DNA of 64,000 nt from Hemibagrus wyckioides (lineage: Eukaryota > Chordata > Actinopteri > Siluriformes > Bagridae), in NCBI RefSeq assembly GCF_019097595.1, contig NC_080713.1, forward strand, positions 4,831,199 through 4,895,198. The letters run 5' to 3'. This document shows positions 26,494 through 37,552 of this stretch, piece by piece; the first letter of the stretch is position 1; every line of letters begins with the position of its first letter. The position numbers and the translations under genes were made by a program. Below the pieces are notes generated by a model. The model saw only the letters and a program-made list of their open reading frames with translations, was not told the DNA's origin and searched no databases.

Positions 26494-27074
26494 CTAAAGG
26501 ATAGAAATAAGAAAAAATGGGTAAAAGGACCTACTTTAACAACTGTTCCACAAACGAGTTTGGTATGACTGCGAGCCAGACCTTCTCGTCCAACATCAGT
26601 GCCTGACCTCACAAATGCGCTTCTAGAGCAATGGGCAAAAATTCCCCTAAACACACTCCTAAACCTTGTGGAAAGCCTTCCCAGAAGAGTTGAAGCTGTT
26701 ATAACTGCAAAGGGCGGGACAACTCCATATTACATTCATGTGCATGGAAAGGCAAACGTCCCAAAACTTTTGGAAATATAGTGTATACGTATGTCTTTGT
26801 TCACATCCAATCAGATCATTATACATTTTACCTTCTTATAAGATTTGATAAACCTATCATAAGCTTTAAAAATAACTTTCATCAGTCACCATTCACAAAT
26901 GATCTTCTATCCTTGTTATAATAAATCCGGTTCAGCTCATCAGTTATCTGGAGTATATCTAGGTATCTCAGAGCAGAAGAATCTAAAGTAGAAAACTAGT
27001 TTCTATTTTTAGTTCATAGCTTTTTCACAACTTTAGCTGATGTTTCATTGTAAAAATGTATTAGATGCCACATA
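26494..27074 (-). pseudogene. GCAP-B partial duplicate; Tc1 fragment in place of most of exon 2
   Basis: The segment carries the gene B exon 2 donor region (ACCTACTTTAACAACTG at about 26529), then a Tc1-like 3' fragment (about 26565-26783), then about 290 bp matching gene B intron 1 (for example TCTTCTATCCTTGTTATAAT near 26900). Gene B has the same order: donor at 24399, exon 2, then intron 1 with the same sequence near 24750. Most of exon 2 is therefore missing and a transposon piece occupies its place. No exon 1, 3 or 4 is recognisable nearby. It cannot encode a GCAP. Confidence 0.75.
26565..26783 (+). mobile_element. Tc1-like transposon, 3'-end fragment
   Basis: The plus strand encodes the C-terminal part of a Tc1-type transposase ([20 protein letters not shown], then [15 protein letters not shown]) and ends with the terminal repeat ACTTTTGGAAATATAGTG followed by TA. 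The left terminal repeat and catalytic domain are absent. It occupies the position of exon 2 in a decayed GCAP duplicate. Confidence 0.85.
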
Positions 27075-29601
27075 AAACATCCATCCTTCCATTTTCTGTA
27101 GCGTTTATCCCAAGTACAAATATCTTTTTAGTTCATATAAAGCTCACCAAAGCTTTATAAACTACTTTCATTTGTTACTTACGTTCACTGTATATTATTT
27201 TATTAAAGAAAGAGATATCTTCATAAATAATACTATAAACAATCATTCCCTCGCTCTTTTCCCGGACTCTTGTTTTACTAAGATAAAAAATTATGCAGAG
27301 AAACTGGAAAGAGTAAAGTCCTCAATCCTGAAGACTTGCAGTCATGTGTTCCAGGAGAGAAAACTTCCCATAAACGTTACATAATGTTACGTCTCAGAAA
27401 AACTTTTAGGTGTTATAGGCTTTTCTTCTAGGCTAAATCAGCATCCATTTATTCTTTATTAGATTTTAGATTATTTGTAGTGTAGCGCCTGTAATGTTGA
27501 ACCAATGGCAGCTGAGAAAGGCGCTAACCTAGGTCCAAAGAGAGGTAGGCTATTCCTAATTCATGAGAACAACTTTATATTGAGTTGAACAGCTGACAAT
27601 TTTATAGCCATTGAACAACAGCGCAAAAAAAAAGAGGCACTCCAATTTGTATTTAGAATAAAAATAAAGTAAAAGGAAGAGCTCTTCAAAATAAACAAGA
27701 CGAAATTTAAAGAAAGAGTTCAGTTCCTAGTCATGTGGACTTGGTGTACCACTACTACGCCTGTTGTGTGTGAGTACTGTCTTATTTGGTACTTTTCATG
27801 CAAATCAATGTTCCTCTGATGACAGATCACCGACTGGCCGCCATCTTGATTCATCCAGACTTCCTTGTACTTTGAAAAAACAATCAGAATTCCAATAATA
27901 ATCCAATAACATTGACAAATTTGCCTCAGTTCCTTGCTTTCAGCTGGTTTTCTGATAAAGGAAACCTTATTACTGCCTAAGAATGTACATGCAAGGCATT
28001 TTATATCTATTTAATAGTTTCATACCCAATTTCTGAAGCTTGTATTCGCTGACATTAACAGGAAGAAAATTTCAGGTAGAGGAAAATACTGGAAATTAGA
28101 GATTCTACTCTATTTAGACTCAGAGTGCCCCCTTTAGTGGGATGTGAAATTACAGTATTTTAGTAGCTCTTATTTCTCTAGGGGTTACAGGAGCATTTAC
28201 GATACAAGTGTTTGAGCAGTTTTTTAAAGAAATACGTAATATCAAGCTATGAAATAAGGCGATTAAAATAATATCTATTAATTATTTTTTTACCAGAGGC
28301 TAAAAAATTCATTTCCTTCTGTTTTGTTGTGTTTATGTTCAGCGTTGAATGTCATGTCTCACTCCACAGTGGAGGTTAATATGAAGCTCATATGGAAGTA
28401 GAGACTCAGGACTTTAAGAATTTGTAGATTTTACTTTACTAGAGGCAATATATTTATAGATTTTTTTTCTTTTCACACAAATGTTTCTATCTTTAAAGTA
28501 AAGGTTGATATCAAACCCAATTCTGCTCTCTGAGATGCTCCAAGTGCCTTTTCTTCTAAAAATCAGCTCAAATTTCATCTTCATCCAGTAAAATTCAGTG
28601 TAAGGTTCTCCAACAGAGGGAAGAACACGCGTCTAAAACACACTGAAAGCCGACAGAGTCCTGACTCATTTTATATCAGACTCACAGACAGAACATCATT
28701 CATTTGTTTATACAGATGTCCCATAAGTCCATTTCCATTCTGCTGGTGTAATGGAACACCAGTGTCCTGCTAAAAAAAGGGTTAAAAGATGAATCTATTA
28801 GCACCCACTGTAAACCAAGCTCTTAATGAAAAGTACGGGATGATTTTAATCACCTCATAAACTCTTGAAATCAAGTCATCAGCGTGTACAGGATGGTTTT
28901 AATAGCAGACTTCAGAAATCTTACAGTTACATTCACACAAGTGCTTATTTCTAATGAATTATCAGAACACAGAAACTGGATTTAAACCAATAGATTGAGC
29001 TGTTTCACTTCTACAGAATGTTGTACAAGCAGGTTGATCACACCTTATGTCAAAGCTTATTTTTAGCACGCTGCTCAGAGGGAACAGAGAAACCTGCCAT
29101 CTGATGACTAATAGGATTTACAGAGGGATTAATAACCGAGTACAAAAAGGACTAAATATATCAGATATATACAGCATTAGAATTAGAACGGGAAAGAGAG
29201 AACGATACACAGATCCTGATAATACTGTCCTTACAGAAAACGACCATTGTGGATAATCACATGATTCACCTGTGAGATTTTATTATATTTTATTTTCATA
29301 ATATTTAATAATCTTTTCAATTTCAGGTCATGTATTTGTATTTTTCAAATCATTTTATTTTAATTTGATCAATAATTATCCAAAAAAAAACTCTTAAGAA
29401 ATTCCATTTTCAGAAACTTTCATCTAAACAGAGAAAGGAATGAGCGTGTAAAATGTAACGGTCATCTAGAAGTGTTTATCAGATAGTTCACAGGCTCTTT
29501 GTGTAAAGTTTGATAGTAAGAGTATCGAGGATCTTAGTGATAAACATCTCTAAAACACGACACATCTCTATAAACTGCAACAACCAAGCTGAATCTGATC
29601 A

Positions 29602-29638
<37 letters not shown>

Positions 29639-30321
29639 GGATATAAATAATCACCAACAGGGGGTGCTGTCTAACAACACTCGTTTAAAACACTTCATAT
29701 TACACGCTCAAGGTGACTGAGGAAAATAAAAACACACAAGACAATTGATAACAGAGCAGTTTTGTCTCTTATACAATGCTGCATTAATAAGGGCTTATAA
29801 AATTGAATCAGTCGAATATTCTGCTAAATTAAGCATCATTAATCACCTCTCTGAACAAATACTACTATTTAAAAATGATAAATAATTCAATAATAGGACA
29901 AATACATGATAAATAATGCAGTTGAGTTCATACGTTTACGTACACTTGTTGTAAAACCTTATTATTATTTTAAATAAGAGATTTTTATTGCAGTTTATTT
30001 ATTTGGTCCTGGCCTTAATAAGCCATTTCCTCCAGTAAAAATCCTCCAGGTCCTACACATTATTTACACCACATTAAGAGCCAGGATGGTGTCAATTATT
30101 ACGAACTAAGGAGTCATGAAGAGCTATCACAAAACATGAAAACAGTTGTTAATAACACACAGTGTTCAGAATGGAGCGTGTTTACACTTTTGAACCGGTT
30201 CATTTGTGTAAATTCATTTATTACTGTGTCTAGTGGACTTTATGTAAAGACATAGCGATATAGCTTATTCGGGTCAGGACTAAATACAAAACAAAACGCT
30301 GTTACTTTTTAAAAATCCCAC

Positions 30322-30353
<32 letters not shown>

Positions 30354-30450
30354 ATTTTTGCAGATACTACAAGGCGTGTATAAACTTATGATCTCAGGTG
30401 TATAAATCATACACTAAATAGTAAAACTGTTGATGCTAAATGTGTTGGTG
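27075..30450. other. Intergenic region without supported genes
   Basis: A short SINE tail resembling CCATCCTTCCATTTTCTGTA lies at about 27088-27107. A GT run lies at about 29605-29635, and a possible Sleeping Beauty-like terminal repeat remnant at 29919-29948. Isolated open frames (27172-27384, 29047-29256) have no recognisable domain. I see nothing else that can be named. Confidence 0.6.
29919..29948 (+). mobile_element. Possible Sleeping Beauty-like (Tc1) terminal repeat remnant
   Basis: CAGTTGAGTTCATACGTTTA followed by CGTACACTT resembles the terminal repeat of salmonid-type Tc1 elements. Only one end is recognisable and there is no transposase. Confidence 0.35.
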
Positions 30451-30611
30451 TTAACAGTGTAGCTTAGCAAAGGCGTTTAATCGCCTCGCGCTCCGCTCCT
30501 CGCGCCATCTCGGGTTCATTAAGCAATATAAAATATGTCGAGAAAAGAAAATAAAAACAGTACGAAGTTCCACATTCATTAAGGAAGCAAAGTAGATCTT
30601 CACACAGCCAA

Positions 30612-30684
30612 CCTGCTCTCCCAATTCCTCCATCAACTCCTCACCCTGTGCTCCACTCTCTCCGGTATACACACCTGACGCCAT
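30612..30684 (-). CDS. Possible first coding exon of a divergent minus-strand gene
   Basis: On the minus strand an ATG in good context (GGCATGG) opens a frame beginning MASGVYTGESGAQGEELMEE that reaches the candidate donor CAG/GTTGGC near 30611. An alternative donor is AGG/GTGAGG near 30645. It lies just upstream of the plus-strand coiled-coil gene and its GC-rich promoter, an arrangement typical of bidirectional promoters. I do not recognise the peptide, and no following exon was found, so this may be chance. Confidence 0.25.
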
Positions 30685-30869
30685 GCCGGAGAGACAACGG
30701 CGTCCCGCTCACTACACAATCACACGATTAAAGAAAACTATTTTAATCCTTTATTTTTTACTTAAAGACTGCGATTTCGCTTTTTTGTCATGGAAAAAAA
30801 AACCCAAATGGCAGAAGAGTGTAAAAAAAAAATAAGAAACGCTTGGAAGAATACAAAACCCCTATTCTG

Positions 30870-30990
30870 GGCTGCCTCACTTTGCGCATGCGCGATGAGA
30901 GAGCGTGCCCGGTCTCTGACCTCAGGCCCTTACAGACCCCCGCCCCCTCCCCCGGGGTTACGTCACAGAACCAGAACGCTCAAAACAAAA
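30870..30990. promoter_or_regulatory. GC-rich promoter of the coiled-coil gene
   Basis: This is a GC-rich, CpG-containing island in AT-rich surroundings. It contains a perfect NRF1-type palindrome TGCGCATGCGC (30883-30893), a GC box in CCCCGCCCCCTCCCCC (from about 30937) and a CRE-like TTACGTCACA (30958-30967). It lies 50-170 bp upstream of the ATG at 31043. There is no TATA box, which fits a housekeeping type of promoter. Confidence 0.65.
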
Positions 30991-31042
30991 AAAACGCCGT
31001 CACATATAATCTGTGAGTCCGAGAAAGAGACGATACTGCAAG

Positions 31043-32176
31043 ATGTTTAAAAGACTTAGAAAACTATTTCAACGAAGGAGCCACGATTTGGAGAAACGTG
31101 TTCCTCAGCTGGAGGCTGCTTTGGCATTAGAGCAAGAGCAACGGGAGCAGGAAAAAGAGAAGATGCAGGGCATGGAGGAGAGGACTACTGCACTTTTGCA
31201 GAGCATCGCTGGGCTGGAGGCTTCCCTGAATGTCTGTGAGGAACAGAAGATGGTTGCAGAGCTGGAGAGAGAAAGCTTGCTGAGAGACCGAGAGAAACTT
31301 GAGAAACATGTTGCTCAGCTGGAGGAGACTTTAGCTTCAGAAAGAAAGCGTCTAGAGCAGGAAAAAGAGGAGAAGATGCAGGGCATGGAGGAGAGGACTA
31401 CTGCACTTTTGCAGAGCAGCACTGGGCAGGAGGCTTCCCTGAATGTCTGTGAGGAACAGAAGATGGTTGCAGAGCTGGAGAGAGAAAGCTTGCTGAGAGA
31501 CCGAGAGAAACTTGAGAAACATGTTGCTCAGCTGGAGGAGACTTTAGCTTCAGAAAGAAAGCGTCTGGAGCAGGAAAAAGAGGAGATCAAGCAGGAAATG
31601 GAGAAGAGGACTACTCCACTTCTCCAGAACTTCATGTTCGAGGCTTCCCGGTATTTCATTGAGGAATGGGAGAAGACTAACCTACTGGAGAGAGAGAGCT
31701 TGCTGAGCGACCGAGAGCAACTGCAGAGTCGTGTTGATCAGCTGGAGGTCATTCTGGCTTTTGAGCGAGAGGAACATGAGCAGGAAAAAGAGAAAGCAGA
31801 GGAGAACACTACTGCTTTACTCCAAAAAATCGCCAGGTTGGAGGCTTCCCTGAATGAGAAACATGAGAAAACTTTAGTACCGGAGAGAGATAGCTTGCTG
31901 ATAGATGGAGAGCAACTGCTGAAATGTTTTGGTCAGCTGGAGGCCGCTTTAGCTTCAGAAAGAGAGCAACGGGAGCAGAAAAAAGAGAAGATAAAGGAGA
32001 AGACTAATGCTCTCCTCAAGAACATCATCAGACTTGAGGATTCCATGAAGGTCTTTGATGAACGAGACCAGGAACATGAGAAGACGAAGCAGGATGCCAG
32101 CAATAAGAACACAGCCAGTGATATGAACAGCAACGAGTACATCATCAACAATGATCAACAACAATCAGAAACATAA
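31043..32176 (+). CDS. Coiled-coil repeat protein, intronless, function unknown
   Basis: A 377-aa open frame starting MFKRLRKLFQRR (basic, amphipathic N-terminus) continues as an almost unbroken predicted coiled coil rich in E, K, L, R and Q. Repeats of about 71 aa contain the motifs MEERTTALLQ, LERESLLRDREKLEKHV and QLEETLASERKRLEQEKEE. Two neighbouring repeats are nearly identical at DNA level (period 213 bp, from about 31163 and 31376); later repeats are more diverged. The tail (from about residue 345) is polar and Asn/Gln-rich. There is no transmembrane segment or enzyme motif. I took the ATG at 31043; the frame is open from 31013 but without an upstream ATG. The GC-rich promoter and the long open frame support a real gene. 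Homology to a named family is not claimed; a structural or scaffold role is only inferred. Confidence 0.7.
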   Translation: MFKRLRKLFQRRSHDLEKRVPQLEAALALEQEQREQEKEKMQGMEERTTALLQSIAGLEASLNVCEEQKMVAELERESLLRDREKLEKHVAQLEETLASERKRLEQEKEEKMQGMEERTTALLQSSTGQEASLNVCEEQKMVAELERESLLRDREKLEKHVAQLEETLASERKRLEQEKEEIKQEMEKRTTPLLQNFMFEASRYFIEEWEKTNLLERESLLSDREQLQSRVDQLEVILAFEREEHEQEKEKAEENTTALLQKIARLEASLNEKHEKTLVPERDSLLIDGEQLLKCFGQLEAALASEREQREQKKEKIKEKTNALLKNIIRLEDSMKVFDERDQEHEKTKQDASNKNTASDMNSNEYIINNDQQQSET

Positions 32177-32253
32177 AACTAATACTTAATATTATAAGTA
32201 CTAATACTTATATATATAATATAATGTATACGTACACACACACACACATATAT

Positions 32254-32984
32254 TAGGGCTGTCAATAGATTAAATTTTTAATCGCAATTAATCGCACCCT
32301 TTTTGTGTTATTAACTGTGATTAATCGCACACTTATAGTGAAATTAAACATACGCCTTTTATTTTGTTTAACATGTCGGTTTGGTTTGCTACTCATCAGT
32401 TTGCTAGTAAAACCTGTGATGTGCTTTGCTTTTAAATGATCCTCATTACAGTGTATGCACACAGAGATGCGTACTATCTGTGGTAGCATTCAGTCTCTGT
32501 TGTGTTCACACTGCATGATGGATCGGAGACAGGAGCCTTCACACTGCATGACTTCACAATAGGAAGAATCGCCAACAACTCTGTCTGGTACGCAAACTGC
32601 ATTTCACAACTGAAATAATAAGGAAATAACTCAAGATCACACGTAAGATCAGAGTTCTCCAAGAGACTAGAAATAGACAAAAAAGTTCACGAGCCAAATG
32701 GTCAGTGCGGGGAACAAGGATTGTGCATTCTGCAGATGTGAACAAATGAATAATTTTGCCTTGTGCTGCTGCTGATGCGGCTGATCAAGCAAATGCTTCT
32801 GCTTTATTTCTGTTTGATGCTATTGTACAGCTTATTTATTCTGATATAACTATATTTAAGACATTTTTTTCTGATAAAAACCTATAATCTCTACTAAACT
32901 ATAATATTATGCTCCAGCCGAAGCCATGCTTGCTGATATTGTGGAATTTTGTATTAATCACATGCGTTAATGCTGACAGCCCTA
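32254..32984. mobile_element. hAT-like non-autonomous element
   Basis: The element starts TAGGGCTGTCAATAGATTAA and ends GCTGACAGCCCTA, giving an 11-bp terminal inverted repeat TAGGGCTGTCA typical of fish hAT MITEs. Subterminal TTAATCGCA motifs occur several times. No transposase is present. The target duplication is not clear because the flanks are CA/TA repeats. Internally (about 32480-32580) it carries a block shared with the unrelated-looking element at 48028-48504. Confidence 0.7.
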
Positions 32985-32989
32985 ATGTG

Positions 32990-32993
<4 letters not shown>

Positions 32994-33055
<62 letters not shown>
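32994..33055. repeat. AT dinucleotide microsatellite
   Basis: About 30 AT units, next to the right end of the hAT-like element. Confidence 0.95.
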
Positions 33056-33062
<7 letters not shown>

Positions 33063-33309
33063 CATATATAAGAGACCCAGCCATTCATTTTTGTCCCCTG
33101 TAGTGCACATTAATTTTTTGCTCATACCTCTCATACTATGCATTTCACACTATTAGTTCATGTCCTTCCTTAAAAAAGACATTTGGCCCTTTAAAATGGT
33201 GTCACATGTGAGGGGGTGTGGCCTTGCCAACTTCCTGATTTTGTCTTTTCACAATGGCTGCCATTGGGACGAGCACATTTCATGGAAGAAAGAAAGGTAA
33301 GGTCTTGAT

Positions 33310-33400
33310 GCCCGATGAGACCTGAGATGGGCACAGGCTCCCTGTGACCCGAGGATAGATCGGATAAGTGGTACAGACGATGAAATGAAATGAAAGAAAG
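33310..33400 (+). mobile_element. SINE 3'-part fragment
   Basis: GAGACCTGAGATGGGCACAG continues through CTCCCTGTGACCCGAGGATA and ends in ATGAAATGAAATGAAAG-type tail repeats, as seen at the 3' ends of common fish SINEs. The tRNA head is missing. Confidence 0.45.
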
Positions 33401-33539
33401 GTAAGCACAATATTCATTATTAAAATGCTTTTTTAACATTATTTTTTGCTTGTATATAATAAGTAAATATTTCAGCAATATTTGAGTAATTTTCCAAGCT
33501 AAGCTTATTTATTTTTTTAGGGAAAACAGCTAATGTATA

Positions 33540-34400
33540 AATGTCCACTGTAGTGGACGTCAGGACTTTGTACTCATGTTTATTTCACTTTTTTGTAGTA
33601 GACAGTTCTATGACAGAGGCTGAGAAGATTCTGTATAAAATTATTGATGGAGATTCAGATATAGATTTGTCAGATGTTATGGGAGAGAGCATGAGGAGGA
33701 TGAGACAGGTGGGAGTGATCACTCGGAGGAGGAGGAGTCTGATGAAGTAGACCATGATGGAGAGCCAGATGATGAAGTGTGCCGTCGTCCTCTCTGGGTC
33801 AAAACCAGCATGTAGGGTTCTTTAATCAATGCAAAATATATATATATTAAATTCCTACTGAGAAATGTTTCAGGAAATAGCTTTCAAATAGCTTTTTTAA
33901 TTTCAATAATTAATTAAACACATACATACTAAGATGATTATATGAAATTTGGTTCACATCTGTTCTCAGGTGAGCTCTTCAGCATTTTATAACTTTAACT
34001 GTGTGCTTTGTCTTTCTCCTAAGGTTCATGCCTGTGTTGGATGAGTGTGTGATTAAAAGGGATGAATCTGTACTAAGCCGTAGAGACTGGAGCCCACTCC
34101 AGTACTTCCAGCAGTACATTGATGAGAAACTTATAAAGGATCTATCCATGTTCACCAATCAGCGCATGGTACAGGATACAGTCTGCAGCCTGAAAACAAC
34201 TCCGGAATTCTTTGGATGGCGAAATCATAAGCTATGAAAGAATACTCTCATTAAAAATGAAATAAAAAAAAGAGGAATAAATGCAAAAATGAATGAAATA
34301 AAAAGAAAAGAAGTTGAATAAAATGAAATGGAAAAAAAATTGTTCCCTATTCAGAACAATGAAATCCTGTTGTCCACTACAATGGACATGTTATAAAATT
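33540..34400 (+). pseudogene. piggyBac-like transposase relic
   Basis: The plus strand carries two separated, partly open pieces. One, near 33610-33750, is acidic (SDIDLSDVMGES). The other, 34028-34237, reads RDWSPLQYFQQYIDEKLIKD then LSMFTNQRMVQDT, which resembles the N-terminal part of piggyBac/PGBD transposases just before their catalytic domain. The DDD catalytic core is absent. Short palindromic GTCCACTGTAGTGGAC (33543-33558) and the related GTCCACTACAATGGAC (about 34372-34387) near the two edges may be subterminal repeats. TTAA target sites could not be assigned. Confidence 0.6.
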
Positions 34401-35265
34401 GAAAGAAAATAAAGTTAAAAAAAAAATCCTTTGCAATGTATTTTTTTTTACCACCCCAACACTTAATTTATATTAAAAAAAAATAAGGCATCAAAACAGA
34501 TACTGCACAGTCTATGACTCTTACGAAGAAAGATCTGAACTATCGTTTAACATTTTTCGCATGTTTTCACAACTTTTTAACGGGAGCACTCAACACTCAC
34601 CTCTCCTCAGCAAGGCTTCTGCCTAGATTTCACCAAAATCCAGACCATACTGCTGAATGAATCAGTCAAAACCTAGGAACATACAACATCTACTGTGAAA
34701 AACCCGGCACAGGGTTACTGTAACCTCTAAGCCTTACTACCAGCTGTATAAACCACCTACTAAATAGGTTCAGAGAGAGCGTAAGGGTGATCAGGCCTTA
34801 GTCCCTCTTAGATTAATATGATGCCTTTACACCATACAACCTCCCTTCCATCTTAAACACAAAATATCTCACATATAGCTTTTTCTCTTGTAACATGTTA
34901 TATATACACATACACACATGTTGACTGCATATGCACAACATCCTATAGGTTCTGTACAGGAAACATGATCAGTTCATCTCCCGAGTTGTTCGTTCATCAC
35001 GTGACAGCCTCATAGGCTTCGGCTCTGCAGTCTGGGGCCTTTGGGTCCGAGTCGTTCGTTTGTTCATCACGTGACCACTTCCTGGATCGGTATTTTACGG
35101 TCATTAATATTAATGTAATGTATAATATTTAGGAATGATCCTAAAATCAAAAGATGTGCAATGAACATTTATTGAAAAATAAAAAAAGTTCTGTTCATGT
35201 TCCTGTCAGTCTGGTTTTGACCTTGCTTGATTTATAGTTTTGTTTTATTTTAAAATGTTTGTGTA
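34401..35265. other. Intergenic sequence, repeat-like in part
   Basis: No gene is supported. At about 34990-35090 there are two direct copies of GTTCGTTCATCACGTGAC or GTTTGTTCATCACGTGAC, each preceded by CGAGT, which looks like part of a dispersed DNA element. Confidence 0.5.
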
Positions 35266-35530
35266 CAGCGCATCCGCAAAGTATTGCCTTTTTCCACATT
35301 TTGTTATGTTACAGTCTTATTCCAAAATGGATTCAATTCATTATTTTCCTCAAAAAATTCTACAAACAATAGCCCATAATGACAACATGAAAGAAGTTTG
35401 ATTGAAATCTTTACAAACTCATTAAAAATAAAAAAAAACAAGTCTTTTTGAGTATGATGCTACAAGCTTGGCACACCTATCTTTGGGCAGTTTCTCCCAT
35501 TCTTCTTTGCAGGACCTCTCAAGCTCTCAA
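35266..35530 (+). mobile_element. Tc1-like element remnant (another subfamily)
   Basis: CAGCGCATCCGCAAAGTATT followed by TTTTTCCACATTTTGTTATG and ACTCATTAAAAATAAA resembles the left end of a widespread fish Tc1-like family. A later piece (about 35455-35525, GGCACACCTATCTTTGGGCA) resembles internal transposase sequence. The middle is deleted and no right end was found. Confidence 0.5.
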
Positions 35531-36121
35531 GACAGCACTGTTACTGTGTCTGCTTCTTTCTATCTTTAGTTGTTTTCTCTAAAATTGATGGATAAATTTG
35601 AAATTAGACAGCAGGCGATTTCTCCACAAAGAAATTTTTCTCACTCTAAATATATAACATTTATGTGTCTGTATGAAAGAAGGATATTATTAGTGAGGTA
35701 CAAGGTGACATCACATGGGTTGAACAAAAAAAAAAAAAAGGCATATAACCAGGTCACAGTTCTGGAGAAATGTTCACTTATATTTAATTTGATGATAATG
35801 CAAGTCAAATAACCCAAGAGACAAATCCAGAAAGTCAGCTCAAAATATTCCCATCGTGCAAAAGGTTTGGCAGTAGTTGCAAAGAATAAATCCCACAAAG
35901 TTAATCCAAAAAGAATACAAAAGGTTCACAGGAGTCCAGTAATTCCTATTGGTCCACATAGTAAATCCAGAAGGCATTCAAAAGAGCCTTTGTCAAGAAA
36001 TCAAAACAACAAGGCACAGGTGACACCTTTTAGACATAATGACAGAGACTGAAAACCAATAAAAAGGCAGTGGGGACCTCTAGTGGCCAGAAATAAAGTC
36101 CACAACCCTGACACACACTAA

Positions 36122-36474
36122 ACCATCCATCCATTTTCTATACCTGCTTTATTCCTAATTAGGGTCACAGGGATCTGCTGGAGCCTTTCCCAGCACATAC
36201 TGGGTGAAAGGCAGGGCTACACCCTGGACAGGTCACCAGTCCATTGCAGATAACCACACACACAATCACATGGGCAATTTAGAATTACCAATCAACATGT
36301 TTTTAGACTGTGGGAGGAAACCAGACTACCTGGAGTAAAGCCATGCAGGCACTGGGAGAACATGCAAACTCCACACAGAAAGGCCCCTGCCTGTTTGCAC
36401 CAGGGATTCAAACCCAGGACTTTCTTACTGTGAGACAACAGTGCTAACCACTAAGCCACCATGCTGCCCCACAG
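36122..36474 (-). mobile_element. tRNA-derived SINE, near full length
   Basis: On the minus strand the element begins with a tRNA-like head containing an A box (TGGCTTAGTGGTTAGCACTG) and a B box (GGTTTGAATCC), followed by a body with TTTGCATGTTCTCCCAGTGC and TCCTCCCACAGTCTAAAAAC, and ends in a TGGATGGATGG tail. This is the structure of abundant teleost tRNA SINEs. Short AAACC sequences flank both sides as a possible target duplication. Confidence 0.85.
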
Positions 36475-36599
36475 CAAACCAAAAACAAAAAAATAGAACG
36501 ACATGACACTTAGTGCTTGCTAATTTTATTTATTTATTTATTTATTTATTTCAGTGCTGTACAACATGACACACATGCATTTACAATATTTTACAAGTT

Positions 36600-37026
36600 T
36601 CAGGACTGAAAACATTTCCAGCATTTTGCAGATGCCCTTATCCAGAGAGACTTACAATTCATCACATCTTTTATACAGCTGATCAGTTGATGGTTAAGAG
36701 TTAACTACACCTTAACCACAACATTACACTAAAGTCTTAACCAAAGAATTAACCATAGTCTACTGCCCATATTATTTTTTATGATATATCTGCATTAATG
36801 ATGCTATAAATGATATAATTTGCTTACCAGACCCTAATTCTGCTTTTTAAGACAAATATTCAATTCAATCCAATTTCTTTGTATAGTGCTAGAAAAATTA
36901 TAAAGTTAATTCATTATCTATCCCTACAATTTATCCCTAACGAGGAAGCCTAAGGTGATGGTGGCAAAGAAAACTCTCCGAGATGATATGAGGAGGAAAC
37001 CTTGAGAGGAACCAGGCTCAGAATGT
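36600..37026. repeat. Fragments of dispersed fish repeats
   Basis: CATTTTGCAGATGCCCTTAT (about 36623) plus CCAGAGAGACTTACAAT, and GAGGAAACCTTGAGAGGAAC (about 36990) belong to sequence blocks that recur widely in fish genomes. A continuation of the second block (CTCATCCTCATTTGGGAGAC, about 26357) lies at the corresponding place beside the other GCAP relic. No gene is present. Confidence 0.5.
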
Positions 37027-37029
37027 TGT

Positions 37030-37552
37030 TGTTGTATAAAGGATAGAAATAAGAAAAAAACAGGGTAGTAGGACCTACTTTAACAACTGCTCAACAAACA
37101 AGTTCAGCTTTGTCTCTAAAGCCATTTCTGACGATGCCGTACATCTCAGCTTGTGCTCTAAATCTCCCCCGAACACCAAATTCAGAGCAGCCACAAACTA
37201 CAGGAAGTCAGCAGTGTTGTCCTGAAGCTCAGACAGCAAACACGACTTTCACAATAAGGTCAAAAAATGCAAGATTAATAGTACTCCAGACTCCGACTAA
37301 ATAAATGTGAACTCACACGCAAATATCTAACATGAGGTTAAAGTTTAACACATTTTCATATCACTTCATTCACATCCAACCAGATCAACATCATTCATTC
37401 AAACTTCTTATAAGATTTGATAAACCTATCCTTAGCTTTATAAACTACTTTCATCGGTCATCATTCACAAATAATCTTCTGTCCTTGGTTACAACAAATC
37501 TGGTTCAGCTCATCATATCCAAGTGTCAAACAGCGGAAGAATCTAATCGATG

